A stretch of 64,000 bases of DNA, taken from NCBI GenBank assembly GCA_027946555.1, contig JAPEVC010000069.1:91039-155038 (forward strand), read 5' to 3'. The DNA comes from Gnomoniopsis sp. IMI 355080. Its lineage: Eukaryota; Ascomycota; Sordariomycetes; Diaporthales; Gnomoniaceae. Below are positions 34,914-46,225 of the stretch, piece by piece. A program made the position numbers and the translations under genes. Under the pieces are notes generated by a model. The model was not told the DNA's origin. It worked only from the letters and a program-made list of their open reading frames with translations, and made no database searches. The stretch's first letter is position 1. Each line of letters opens with the position of its first letter.

Positions 34914-35305
34914 AATCCATTCATCGACAGAGTCGTTCGCAAGTGTCGCCGCATGTTTTGGTGGTGGTATTGTAGTCGATAAACGCAGTCTACTGTTAGG
35001 TATGATGTCGGTATCTCCAGGGGTCCCGCGTAGCAATCGATAAGCGCAGAGCAGCGCAGGTCGCTGCCGAGTTCCCCAAGAGAGGCACCCGGGGTGCTTA
35101 TATCCCAACTCTGTATGGCTTATGAAACTTATGTTTCTTTATTTCTCGCCATATCCTTGGGAAAGATGGTCACTCTCATAGATTTCTGATCTGAAATAAG
35201 GGGTATCTTTTGACTTGATATTTATGGTGGATCCTGAAGAAGGTCATCATGGGAAGCGCGATCGCAGAACCACACCAAACAGTATCTTTCTAGGCCACTT
35301 TCTCG
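34914..35305. other. Intergenic region
   Basis: About 0.4 kb between the sorting nexin start and the TRM8 stop. No gene; promoter of the nexin gene. Confidence 0.45.
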
Positions 35306-36297
35306 TTACCATGGAGGGTCCTCCAACCGCCTATACAGCGCCACAAACTTCTCCCCTTGGTTCCTCTCAACCTTCTTGCCCTCCTCTGTCTCCGTTCGCA
35401 TGATTTTCACACATTTGTCATTCTCCTGCTCCTCCTCTGGCACCCTCTCAAACGCAGGGTGCGCCTCGAAATGCGACACCATCCACTCGTGCAAATCCCT
35501 GACGTCGGTAATAGTATATACGATGCCACCAGGTTTCATCACATACGCATACTCCGAGTTGAGCTGCGTTGATACGATACGCGCTTTGTGCTTCTTCGCC
35601 TTGAAGTGCGGGTCCGGAAAACAGATGAAAATCTTGGACAGCTGCGCCTTTTTGAAGAAGTTGGGAAGGAATTTCATCGTATTGGCCCGTAAACAAGCAA
35701 TGTTCTGATAGAGACTCTCGCCCTTATCTTTGCTTTGATTGCGCAGGGCGCGGATCTTGTGGTCGACAAACTCTGTTACTTGTGCTCGGATCTCGAGACC
35801 TGTATCTGCGTTAGCCAGCTTGGTCATAACTGCAAGTGTAAGAGAGAGAAAACTGACCCAGACATAGCGTTTCTGGCATCGTAGGGGCGAGAGCCATGAG
35901 AAGACCTCCAAAGCCACAGCCAATATCCGCAACCTCGACGTCCTTGATCAATCTTTTGGATGCGGTGAGTGCTTTGACCACTTGTCCGTCCTGCTCCGTG
36001 ATAGCCTCCTTCTCGACTGCGTCGTCCTGACCCTCGGCAACAAAGGCTGGGTACATCTTGGACCAATCCATTTCCCCAGGATGTGAGGGACTGCATCGAG
36101 TTAGCACTACACAATGAGGTCTCGTCTGAGCAAGAAACCAGAGATACATACTACATGAGATTATGGTCCGAGAAGGGGTTGGCATGTGCTCTTTGGCGGT
36201 AGAACTTCTTGCGAGGCATCGCAGTCGAGGTCTCATCCGCCCGAAGAGAAGAGCGATATGCCTCGCGCTTCTTGTGCTTCTCAGCAGTTCCAGGCAT
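35306..36297 (-). CDS. TRM8: tRNA (guanine-N7-)-methyltransferase catalytic subunit
   Basis: Three exons, 36297-36152, 36090-35858 and 35799-35306, with introns of 61 and 58 nt; product 290 aa. It makes m7G46 in tRNAs, in complex with the WD-repeat partner Trm82. Features: a Lys/Arg-rich N-terminus, ANPFSDHNLMYP and GEMDWSKMYP (rebuilt across intron 1), SAM motif I VADIGCGFGGLL, LGLEIRAQV across intron 2, the NTMKFLPNFF segment, the catalytic-region motif FICFPDPHFKAKKHKARIV, and a C-terminal GEKFVALYRRL. Yeast Trm8 is 286 aa. Divergent from HOM6, sharing a 358-bp promoter. Confidence 0.95.
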
Positions 36298-36655
36298 CTT
36301 TATGGTGTTCAGGGAGCGGCCGTGGGGGGCAACGTGAAGAGTTATGAGCTCTTGTCGACACGATTGATAAATACGACCGATCTATCACAAGCGTGGTGGA
36401 CTTCAAATTTGGAGGCATCGAAAAAATTAGTGGGGCACAAAGGCCCACAACGACACGGACCAGGCAAGACCCAGGCTGCCATGGCGGGGCGTGAAAGCTA
36501 ATTAGGACCCTTGAAGATATGCCCCGCGATCGGCCTGGAGCTATCATTAAAGTTTCTCGACCCCTCGCCTCGCCTCGACTCCACGAACAGTCATTTTCCT
36601 CACCTCACCCTCCACAAACTCGAGCCTCTACCAACCCAATTGAACCTTCGCAGTC
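36298..36655. promoter_or_regulatory. Shared divergent promoter of TRM8 and HOM6
   Basis: 358 bp between two divergent start codons. CT-rich on the HOM6 side with no TATA box near either gene, as is common for housekeeping genes. Confidence 0.5.
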
Positions 36656-37759
36656 ATGGCCTCTGCTAAGACAGTCTACGTCGGCGTGATCGGCGCCGGT
36701 GGTGTCGGCAAAGCCTTCCTTTCGCAGCTCGCTGCGCTTGCCACCCGCCGGCCCAGCCCCAAGCTCGTCCTCTGCTACATCTCAACGTCCAAGAAGTCCC
36801 TTTACCACGCCGACTACACTCCTCTCAACATTTCCAGTGCCATTGATGACCTGGCGACCAGCAGTGTCGGCGCACCGCCGCAATTGACCAAGATCGTCGA
36901 GTACCTCTCCTCCGTGCCCGCAGGCTCAAAAGCCGTCATGGTCGACAACACCAGCGCCCAAGACGTCGCTGACGCGTACCCGCTCTTCCTTCGCGCCGGT
37001 GTCTCCATCGTCACACCCAACAAGAAGGCCTTTTCTGGATCTTATTCTCTCTGGCAAGACATCTTCACCTCGGCGGCGACTAGTGGCGCCAAGGTCTACC
37101 ACGAATCGTCCTGTGGTGCCGGCTTGCCTGTCATTTCTACACTCAATGACCTCGTCGACACAGGCGATCAAGTTACGCGTATCGAGGGTGTCTTTAGTGG
37201 GACGATGTCTTTCCTATTTAACTCGTTTGCACCAACCCAAGGCGCTGGCGGCAAGTGGAGCGCCGAGGTGAAGAAGGCCAAGGAGCTGGGCTACACGGAA
37301 CCAGACCCCCGCGATGACCTGAATGGGCTGGATGTGGCGCGCAAGCTGACAATTCTGGCGCGATTGGCGGGCTTGCCGGTGGAGAGCCCAACAAGCTTCC
37401 CCGTGCAGAGCCTGATCCCTACAGAGCTGGAGAGCGTGAGCAGTGGGGACGAGTTCCTGGAGAAGCTTCCCGCGTTCGACGCGCAGATGGAGGAGGTCAA
37501 GACCTCAGCGGAGAAGGAGGGCAAGGTCGTGCGATTTGTGGGGAGCATCGACGTCGGTGCTGGTCAGGTCAAGGTCGGGCTCGAGAAGTTTGACCAATCG
37601 CACCCGATTGCGGCGCTCAAGGGTTCAGATAACATCATCAGCTTCTACACCAAGCGGTACGGTGGCAACCCGTTGATCATTCAGGGCGCAGGTGCCGGTG
37701 CTGATGTCACCGCTATGGGCGTGACAAGCGACTTGATTAAGGTGTTGGCCCAGATATGA
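36656..37759 (+). CDS. HOM6: Homoserine dehydrogenase
   Basis: Intronless CDS of 367 aa, close to yeast Hom6 (359 aa). It reduces aspartate-4-semialdehyde to homoserine with NAD(P)H, the branch point for threonine and methionine. The N-terminal Rossmann motif is VGVIGAGGVGKAFL (about 8-21). Further family blocks are VSIVTPNKKAFSG, YHESSCGAGLPVISTLNDL, the GVFSGTMSFLFNSF segment and GYTEPDPRDDLNGLDVARK, which holds the catalytic and substrate-binding Asp/Lys residues. The C-terminus closes with the GAGAGADVTAMGVTSDL block. No ACT domain, as expected for a fungal monofunctional enzyme. Confidence 0.97.
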   Translation: MASAKTVYVGVIGAGGVGKAFLSQLAALATRRPSPKLVLCYISTSKKSLYHADYTPLNISSAIDDLATSSVGAPPQLTKIVEYLSSVPAGSKAVMVDNTSAQDVADAYPLFLRAGVSIVTPNKKAFSGSYSLWQDIFTSAATSGAKVYHESSCGAGLPVISTLNDLVDTGDQVTRIEGVFSGTMSFLFNSFAPTQGAGGKWSAEVKKAKELGYTEPDPRDDLNGLDVARKLTILARLAGLPVESPTSFPVQSLIPTELESVSSGDEFLEKLPAFDAQMEEVKTSAEKEGKVVRFVGSIDVGAGQVKVGLEKFDQSHPIAALKGSDNIISFYTKRYGGNPLIIQGAGAGADVTAMGVTSDLIKVLAQI

Positions 37760-38003
37760 ATGTGATCTCGCATAATAGATGCATTTAGCTGGAAATCCTC
37801 TTCAAGTTCTAAAGAAACAATCAGTGTGCAACCTTGTTTGCTTCTGTTGACCGTGTTAACTCCTCGCTCTTGCCTCTATCCCGTTTCGCCCTGTCCCGCA
37901 ATGTATATTTCTGTGCGCCGTTGCACAGCCCTGTAATCCCAAACAGACCCAAAGCAATACCATTTATGATCTCAATCACTATCAAGCTCGAGCGAGGCTC
38001 CTG

Positions 38004-38332
38004 CTAGGACTTCGTCATGACCGGGTGACTTAATGACTCGCGCCTCCGTTGACCTTGAGAGTTCTTTGCTGGAGTGGGGAATATCAGGCGGTATATCCAG
38101 AGAAAGAAGTCGAAGACGATCAGGAAAGCTATAGGCAGTCCCATGGACAAGGCCAGCGTTATCTGCAAGGGGCAACGACCCGTCAGTAAGCATCTGAAAG
38201 GGCAGGGCTTGGGTAAAGACGTACGAAGAACCAGGAAATGATTGTGACAACCCAAGAATAAGCATCGGATACAACGAGCAGATTGGAGAGTCTCGATTGT
38301 AGCAGTGCTGCGATTTCGTGGAGAGAGTCCAT
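38004..38332 (-). CDS. Small two-helix membrane protein, 88 aa
   Basis: Two exons, 38332-38225 and 38162-38004, with a 62-nt intron (GTACGT...TTGCAG); phase 0 at the junction. Helix 1 (SDAYSWVVTIISWFF) runs to the splice point and helix 2 (ALSMGLPIAFLIVFDFFLWI) follows, then a basic tail (RRRES). In-frame ATGs upstream at 38356 and 38503 would give 96 or 145 aa; the upstream part is basic and lacks a helix. Probably a small endomembrane or mitochondrial protein. No family recognised. It is convergent with HOM6, whose stop is 244 bp away. Confidence 0.55.
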
Positions 38333-38356
38333 ATCCAAGGACGACTGGCTGTGCAT

Positions 38357-39160
38357 CGCTCGTCTTGGAATGGGGTGGCGAATCGAGTTTTGGCAATTTC
38401 GACGATTCCTGTCAATCGAGAGTTGTAGATGCTTTCTGTTGGGTCTGAGAAACAACGAGACGGACGGACGAATGATAAAATAGGGAAGGGGAACGTCTGA
38501 CATGTGCCAGAAGATGAATTGATGGGCAGCGTTCGGGTGGTACGACCGCGATTAGTTGATAAGGCAAAGTAGAAAGTTGCCAAGCTCCTCTCCTGCAATC
38601 CCGGGGGGGAAAAAGGAAATTGACCCGCCAATTTCACTTCTGACAGGACCGAGTCCGATCGGGAAGCCCGGGAAGAACCGCGAGACAGCGTACTATCTTA
38701 TACATACCTAGGTAGGTACAGTGAGTGCACTTAGTTGGTCGGTTGGAGGATTGGATACTGTCTTTTGGAGTCTTTGAACAATCTCAAGATGAACTTGCAG
38801 CTTGCTCTTTTCACTTATCGAACTTGATGGATCCCAAACCTTCTCCCTTGACTGATCCTCTGCTCGGGCTAGCAGTCCCAAACGGTTACTTCCGCTTGAC
38901 GATGTGCAGCATTGAGAACCCTTGTCCTTGTCCTATGTAAGCCTCGTCGATCGGACTTACCTAAGTTTTCGACCTACTGCAACGACACCTCATCTCACCC
39001 CATACATCGTGAGATTTCAACATCCTCGTATGCTGAACAACCACACTCTTGACAGCCACTTCTGACCAACGAATCCACCGGACCGAGGCTAGAATTCTCT
39101 CCTCATCACCTCGGTTCTTCTCCTCCTGCTGCCCTGAGATTCCAAACAGATTACCCCACC
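38357..39160. other. 0.8 kb divergent intergenic region
   Basis: Between the small membrane protein and the CCDC174-like gene. ACCTAGGTAGGTA lies near 38707-38719. No gene besides possible 5' extensions of the small membrane protein. Confidence 0.45.
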
Positions 39161-40228
39161 ATGCCACAGGATCCGAACCTCTACGGCCAACGGCCTCCCA
39201 AGCGGCAAAAGAAATCCTCCTCCACCGCCCTCCCCAGCTCTCTAGCCTTTACATCTGAGCTCTCCTCGCTCATTTCATCCTCAAAGGCGCCCTCCTCTTC
39301 TATCATACCAGCAACCAGTCAAGCCCGTCCCCGCCCGTCAAAGTCGAAACCAGACATCTTCGCGACTGTCAAAGCCAAGCGGAAAGCCGACAAATCCAAC
39401 CGCCAACGAGACGACGGTAAGCTTATCCTTATGGACGTCAACACAACCGAAGACGAGAAAAATGCCCTTCTCGCTGCCCGGCGCAAAATGGAGGACAAGG
39501 CACGCTTATATGCCGCCATGAAGCGGGGCGATTATGTGCCCAAAGAGGGCGAGGCAGCGCCGCTGGTTGACTTTGACCGGAAATGGGCCGAGACGCAAGA
39601 AGATAAGAACGCCGATGCCTCTTCAGATGATGACGACGATGATTCTGGTAATGATGATGATGACGACAACACCGACCGTGAAATAATCACCTTCACTGAC
39701 GAATTCGGCCGCCAACGAAGTGGTACACGCGCCGAAAAAGAACGCCTGGAACGCCGGATTCGAGCCAGCCAGTATGGCGCCGCCGAGCTGGAGCGCATGA
39801 GCGCGCGGCCTAAGGCGCCTGAGAAGATCATCTACGGCGACGCCGTGCAGGCTGAGGCGTTTGTGGCGGCCGACGAGGAGAAGATGGAGGAAATGGCACG
39901 CAGGCGGGATCGCTCGCTGACGCCGCCCGAGATGAAGCACTATGATGCCAACGGCGAGATTCGCACAAAGGGTGTGGGCTTCTTCCAGTTTAGTAAGGAT
40001 GAGGAGACACGCCAGAAGGAAATGGAGAGCCTGGCGAAGGAGCGGGAGACGACTGAGAGAGAGAGGTTGAAGAAGGAGGAGGAGCGGGAGATAAGGAAGA
40101 GAGAGGTGGCGGAGAGGAGACGCATCATTGATGAGAGGAGGAAGGCGGTGGGTGAGAAGCGCGCTGCGAAGATGGCCGACACGTTCCTGTCGAGCTTGGC
40201 CGCTGATATGGAAAGTGTGAAGGAGTGA
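39161..40228 (+). CDS. CCDC174-like coiled-coil nuclear protein
   Basis: Intronless CDS of 355 aa. The protein is highly charged. A basic N-terminus (RPPKRQKK) looks like a nuclear signal; a Ser-rich stretch and a Lys/Arg-rich helix follow (KAKRKADKSNRQRDDGKL). A polyaspartate tract precedes ITFTDEFGRQRSGTR, which corresponds to the conserved segment of the CCDC174/DUF4078 family. Next come TPPEMKHYDANGEIRTKGVG and a long coiled coil of E/K/R from about residue 275 to 340. CCDC174 is linked to RNA processing and the exon junction complex in animals; the fungal role is inferred. Clean start context and strong codon bias support it. Confidence 0.82.
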   Translation: MPQDPNLYGQRPPKRQKKSSSTALPSSLAFTSELSSLISSSKAPSSSIIPATSQARPRPSKSKPDIFATVKAKRKADKSNRQRDDGKLILMDVNTTEDEKNALLAARRKMEDKARLYAAMKRGDYVPKEGEAAPLVDFDRKWAETQEDKNADASSDDDDDDSGNDDDDDNTDREIITFTDEFGRQRSGTRAEKERLERRIRASQYGAAELERMSARPKAPEKIIYGDAVQAEAFVAADEEKMEEMARRRDRSLTPPEMKHYDANGEIRTKGVGFFQFSKDEETRQKEMESLAKERETTERERLKKEEEREIRKREVAERRRIIDERRKAVGEKRAAKMADTFLSSLAADMESVKE

Positions 40229-41858
40229 AAACAGATGACGAGTGTGTGGATGCACGATGCAAAGTCGAAGATTGTTGGAAGGAAAATTCGGCATGCTCTC
40301 GTGCACGAGTGTGTTCAAGTCACGATTGCGCGGTAGCCGCGTCGCAAGCCTGGGCGCTGCGGTTGCTGTGCCATTCTCCTTGCTCGGAGAATCGCGTTGC
40401 CCAGCAGATATGGGTAAAACTACCTCAAATAACACCCTGCAGCTCACAAAGCCAGTATATCATTGCGTCTTTACCCCATGGTTTTTTACAGATTGGGGGT
40501 GCCTGGCGTGGCGGTATGGTTCTGGCTTCTTAACGCGGAGCCCTGAGTTCAACTCTCAGACTTTGGTCAAAACTTTTAGGAGTTTTTTCCGCCCAAACAT
40601 ACCAAATGCGCCAGACATTCCCGGGTACCTTGTCCGATCCATCCTCTCTTGAGGGGATGGATGGCTTTAGTCACAGCAAGTTGGATCGTAGTGTGCAGTG
40701 CCATGCCGAGGCATGGTGGCATTATGTGCAAGCCAACTCTCCTCCTCTGCTGTCGACGCGACGTCGCTCTGGGCCAGCGAGTACTGCAGGAATCATTGGG
40801 GTTCTTTGCAAGTCTGCGCCAGGCGGAAGAGAGCTTCAGGTCAAGAACCCACCCCTACATGCCTCTATTTTTTTTGGAGGGGTCGGTCCTTTCTGCCTTT
40901 TTGGACTGCACTCAGAAGACCTTCATATATTGGTAGTCCATTATGGACCATCTGGCTGTAACGCCCGAGCGAGATCAGATACTAGTATCAGTTCCTCACC
41001 TAGGCATGATTTTTCGAGTTGGTGGACTTTGCCTCAAAGTCGATGCTGTTCATTATCCCGGCATTCGTACGAGAAGTACAAGCTCACTTTAATCTAAAAC
41101 TTGACAGGCCGAGTAGCTTCGATTTCGAATCAACATCCAGCTTATAAGATGCTCAAACTCATCAAAGAGCATGTCTACGCGAGGCAAGCGATTGTATTGT
41201 GAAGTGGAGAGAGAATCCAGCATAGGAATTAGGACGTCTTCAAAGTTGTATTGAGGTATACATACAAAATCGAAATCAAGGACTTTTTGGTGCGTATATA
41301 TACGCTTCCTGTAGGCGCCAGATACCTAGGTAACTTGCCTGTCGTTCCCTATCTATGCCCTGAAGAATATGTACTCGAAGATGTAGTAGTACATCTCCTT
41401 CCCGCTCTCCCAACATATCAGTAAATGATACGTCTCTCGTATGGGTACTATTTCCACGGCCATTGTCCAACACGTATGTGGTGTCCGCCCCTAATACAAT
41501 GGAAACAACAAAAGTTCAGTCCGTAGACCTGTCATCAAACGCCGGGCTTTTCTGTCGAAAAGCGGATCCTACATAGAGCACATCCCAGTGCTGCCCTCAA
41601 ACTCCGTCCAAAATTTCGCAAAGCCCAGAAGGCTGATCGTAGAGTACAGATAATATCGCTCTCAGTGTAAGAAAAGTGTCAAAAATATGCCAAATGTCAA
41701 CCGTGCGTCACCGGAGTTCATGCCGACCAATTGAAGCAAATGAACTAAAGGAAATATCGCGTAGCCGAGTTCGGCCCAATCGGAATGGCGCAAGTCAGCT
41801 GTCGTCGCTTAAAAGGTTTCCCCCTCCCCCCGGGAGATGAATGATGAGAGTACTTTTA
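40229..41858. other. 1.6 kb intergenic region
   Basis: Convergent region between the CCDC174-like gene and the 773-aa membrane protein gene. Short ORFs only. A tRNA-like T-arm at 40544-40560 was examined and not accepted as a tRNA gene. ATACCTAGGTAAC is at 41322-41334. Confidence 0.45.
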
Positions 41859-44238
41859 CTATGACGAAAACCACATGCATCCGCAGTCGCTCATGTCGCC
41901 ATCACTGTCTCGCTTGTCCATGCCGTTCGATTGTTCGATTTCTTCAATCTCAAGGTAAATTACGTTGCCGTTCGAGTCGGTCACTGGCACGCTGCTGTTG
42001 TCGGCTTGAACCTCGACCTGATAACAGAATGCGCGGGGTGAATCGTTCACTCTGCGCTCTTTCACCTTGACCGCCCTGGGATACGCGGACAAGTGTTGCA
42101 TAGTAATGACTTCAGTGCCGCCTGTCGCTGTGGCCGTGGCGGTACTGCCTGTTGCTGTTCCTGTCCCAGTTGATGCCGAGGTAGCGGTCGTGGCAGGCGC
42201 CGTCGTAATCGTTGCTGTAGACTGCGCCGCATAACTGCTGTTCTGCTCGGCGTAAATGAACATTTCGACAAAGGTATCAGGCCAGGTACAGATCCATGGC
42301 TTGTCTCCGGTCTGTGCCACGCCTTTGCGTTGAAAATTTCCGACAGTGGGAGGTGGACCTGGCTCCTGCCGGATCTTTTTCGCAGCTGTAACACTCAACA
42401 GATCCTCAGCCACGATGACAGTCTTATTGTATGGCAACATCCGAAACCAGGCTGGGCCTCGATCGAGATCGAAGGTGTCGTTGACGAGTTCCATGTTCAT
42501 TGCCGGTGTTATAGATGGAGCGCTGGCACCGTACATCAGATTGACGTCGTCGGACGAGCCGTCAGGAGCGTTTGTGTAGTTGGTGACTAGTGAGACATCG
42601 TAAGTGCCGTCCCTCCCTAATTGTGGTGCATTCCTCGTGATCTCAACAGTCAGTGCCATGGCCTGTTGGAAAGCAATCTGGCAGCTCCATGCAGCAGTCT
42701 GGGCGGTGTTGTTGAAGCAGGTGTTCGGGGATTGATTCAGGTTCAAGGGTAGTCCATAAGAACCCTGGGCGAGAGCAGGGAGGTCAGAAGGCGTTGGGAT
42801 AGGCGTGGCGTCAAATGTGATTGTGACTGTGGGGACACTGTCTTGGAAACTACAAAGCCAGTAATTAGTACGTATGCTCGTCCAGAGAACTTTAGAGCTT
42901 CACTTACTTTGTGGCGGTGGCACCCTTGGGAGGCCCCCTATGGCGACGAGCGTTTGATATCAGACTTCCAACCACAGCCGCCACAACGATAAGAACGATT
43001 AGTACGGCGGTAAAAGTCAGACCCAACGCCCAATACGGAATGACGCCACAAGCCTTCCTCTTTGCCAGTTTTTGCCATTTCCCCAGTTGTGGTTTCTCTG
43101 ACACTGCAGCAGCTGCCGTGTTGATCTCATGATGGCTCTCGTTTGTGAAGCTGCGGGATGAATGTCGTGAAGCCGGTGAGGCGGCATCTTCAAAAGACCG
43201 AGCATCAAACTCTGGGTTCCGGGCAGCTAATCCTATACCTCCAGCACCAGGTATTGTGTTTGACGTCCTGTTCGGTATCGCAGCCATCGTTGTGACAGGC
43301 ACTCCTATTGCCGCCGCTCCTGCAGTCTCACCGTCCCGCTCAGAGTCGATATTCGTGGCACGTACTTTGCGTGCATAGTGTTCGTCTGGGTATCTGGTAT
43401 ATGGCGGTAGCTCCTCAGTATGGCCGTCTGGGCCTATGATACCGGCCAGTTCCTCCCCTTCAGGTCCAAGTCGTCGCTGATAAGGATCTGGCGAAGTCGT
43501 AAAGCCTACAGGAATTGCTGGCACCACGGGCTGGGGAGCAGCTTCTTCAACAGGTATTTGAGGATACATTGAGTAGGGGTGTGAGGGGCCTCTTGGGCCA
43601 TTATATTCTGATTCAGGACGTGTGGTAAGAGCGGTTGAAGTGGTTGCGATACTTGTCGTCCTCGCTGGGCGTGTGCCCTGCGAGTACATCTGATAAGCAT
43701 GAGATGGGGCGGTCGGGCCTTGGTATGGACCATCATTTGTTAGATAAGGAGCCTCGCTCGAGGCGGTCGACGACTGTGACAAAGAAGATCCTGCCATTGA
43801 GCTGGCCACATGCCCCATGGCACCATCGTGCCTCAAAGTCAAAGAGTCCCGACCGCGAGGGGGTTTGGAGATACTCGAGCGATTCGGTCGTATGGCCGGT
43901 GGCATGGAATCAGACTCCGACGTCATTGTACTTGAGGCTGATACATCTGGAGTCTCGGTCCAACCGACGGGCTCCGGCGTGATGCTGCGGGCGTCATCTG
44001 TGGTTGCGGAAGCGGATGGGTCGTTGCTTGCAGGTGAATGTGAGGGAGCTGGTGCTGGAGTGTAGCCGCCGTCTGAAACCATGATTCCCAGTGCCATCAA
44101 AGCATAGTCTTCATCGTCCAAGTCTACTTCCAAAATCGGAGGGCCATCTTGGGTGGTTTGTGTGACAGGAGCACCCCGTGATGTTCGTGTGGAGGCTCTC
44201 CTCTCCGGGTCGGAAGCCTTTGAAGTTGGTTCGGACAT
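41859..44238 (-). CDS. Single-pass membrane protein with glycosylated ectodomain, 773 aa
   Basis: Two exons, 44238-42908 and 42849-41859, with a 58-nt intron; they would look like two genes without splicing. Residues 1 to about 405 are Ser/Pro/Thr-rich and disordered, with an acidic patch (LEVDLDDEDYALMALG) near residue 35 and two related Tyr motifs (PSHAYQMYSQ and PSHPYSMYPQ). A transmembrane helix (LGLTFTAVLIVLIVVAAVVG) lies near 415-437, flanked by basic residues. The C-terminal 330 residues hold a globular part with Cys residues (NTCFNNTAQ, SCQIAF, PWICTWPDTF), several N-glycosylation sequons, a Thr/Ala/Gly stalk and a final CGC. Topology is probably N-inside, C-outside, like a cell-surface sensor, but no known receptor or enzyme domain was recognised. 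Function unknown. Confidence 0.8.
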
Positions 44239-46205
44239 CTCAGTCAGCGGTCACGATGTCGGACCGTAACGGTCGAGGGACCGAAAGGATAGAGACGAGA
44301 CCACGAAAGATATCAAACAAGGTGGTCGAATATTTGATGAATCGACTTCTTTGAAGTTGCGGCGCAGCAGCAGGCTCAATCAGCCGAGGGTGGTGGCAGA
44401 GCCTGCCAAGTCATCGGACTGCCTCAGGGCTGGTTTTCGTGGTCCGCGGTCAATGTGTCGGCTCAATTAGACGATGGATAGAATCGGCGTTCGATGAATT
44501 ACTGGATAACGGTGTGGACGCACTCGACTGTCGCTGATGGTGAATGGTCGTCGTGCTGATGGTAAATGGTCGTCGTGGTGATGGCGTGCGAGATCGTGTA
44601 GAGTGGAGCGATGTTGTGATGTGGAATGGGAGAAGGCGAAGGTTGAATGCACAGCGGCGGGTGTCGGGAGAGAGGAGAAAGGGGGCGCAAGGCAGGGTCG
44701 GCTCGTCTCAGATCACGAGGAACCGCCTGGTTGTTCGACAGTAAGCAGGGGACAAACTGGGAACAGGGCTGGACTCTCTGGTGCTGCAGGCTAAGTTGTG
44801 CAAGTTTTCAAGGGACTGATTGGCTTCCTCCAATGGGTGTTGAGATAAGGAGCAAGAAGAAGTAATCAACAAGCACAATTACTACCCATCATAAAGCATG
44901 TCTCTTGCCCTAGGTATGTGGCACGGAAGGTTGAGAAGGTTGGACTGGGGAAACGGGAAAGAGAGAGAGTGGAAGGGGGAGGATTTGGAGAGACCTGGAC
45001 GGGCCTGGACAGCGCGGCGGAGCGGCTGGGACGGCGATGAGGAGTGAAAGTGAATGAGGGAGTTGAGAGTGCACTGACTAGGACTGCAGGTGCGACTGGT
45101 TGCAGCAGCGCCTCTAACCTCAGACCGGACCCCTGGCGATGTGGAGACCCCTGTACCCGGGTTTTGGAGGAGGTGCCACCATCCACTTGATTGGGTTCTT
45201 TCTGGGCTGGCCTGAGCACTTGATTGGTGCAAAGACCCGCTAGTGACCCGCCCGAGTCCATGCTCAGGTTTCCACTCCCTGTTCCAAGGTAGCCCCTTCC
45301 GTCTACTCCCACCGTCCAGAATGACCCTTCTGGCCCTCTGGAGACCTCCGTCTCTGCCCTTGTTCCTGGAAACGGGCTCCGTGCTCCACGTGGATGTGAC
45401 GGCACTTCTGAGGCACATACGAGAGTTCACTCTCTGCGTAGTGTTCTGTAGATAAGGCACGTACAGAACAGCACATCGTGGACAGGCGAAGAGAGGTCTA
45501 TAAAGCAATAGTACTTTTGAAGAAAAGACATCACAGTACCGTACCATGCCGAGTGGAGAGCCCGTTTTTTGCTTCTCGCGCCCTGGATAAAAGCCGGGCA
45601 AGGGTGCATTGTAACCTCCCAAGGTACCGCCGGTGACCTACCTACCTAGCTAGGACTCTCCTTCCGCTCGACCCCTCGTTCCTTCGGTAAAGGTAACAGA
45701 AATACTATGTACCCACTACACCTGGAACCAGAAGGTACCCCTGGTCGTGTGCCACTATGGACAGTTGGTCTGGATAAATAGATTCGCACAGAGGGACCAG
45801 ATTTCGCCTCGAGGAAACAGACTCTCCGCTTGGAAATGCAATGAGGCGGAAGACGGAATAAACAAATTGTGACGGGGCAAAGGGAAGGGGAAAAAAACCC
45901 ACAAAATTAACTTCTCACCATTTGCGCACGAACTCCTAGGTCTGACTTACATAGTGTACTGTAAAATACGATCATGGTGTTCACTACTGCGGTTGGCTTC
46001 TTTAGTTGGATCGGTTCTCGGCGACCGAGCCATCCCCGAAAAATATTGAAGTACTCTACGTTCGTACCGTACTATAAGCAGGTATGAATAATAAGGTTTT
46101 ACTGTCCAGCGTCCAGCGGCCCGCTGCCTGAGAGAAAGATTTTTCCTTACTCCATACTGAGTTAGTGTTACAGTCGTAGGCTGGAATGTCGTCGATCCGA
46201 TAAAC

Positions 46206-46225
46206 AAAAAAAAAAAAAAAAAAAA
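46206..46225 (+). repeat. A20 homopolymer
   Basis: 20 consecutive A followed by a GAAGAAGAAC purine stretch, inside the gene-poor interval. No matching retroelement body found next to it. Confidence 0.85.

Noticed and set aside
31224..35108. Sorting nexin start at the 5' limit of the open frame
   Set aside because: The extra 65 residues precede the natural membrane-anchor start at 34913, and their composition does not look coding.
39623..40447. 274-codon minus-strand frame opposite the CCDC174-like gene
   Set aside because: Leu/His/Arg-rich shadow of a charged coiled-coil coding strand.
40497..40570. tRNA-like structure: perfect 5-bp T-arm with TTCAACT loop, a 6-bp arm with loop TTAACGC, and T runs downstream
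   Set aside because: No pairing acceptor stem (the 3' side ACTTTGG has no partner), almost no variable loop, and no clear D-arm. At best a relic or tRNA-derived fragment; a covariance-model tRNA search would decide.
44882..45622. 246-codon minus-strand frame in the gene-poor interval
   Set aside because: A second long frame overlaps it in another phase; no domain, signal peptide or coding-like composition.
46206..46225. A20 tract as the tail of a retroposed element
   Set aside because: No element body, target-site duplication or coding remnant recognised beside it.
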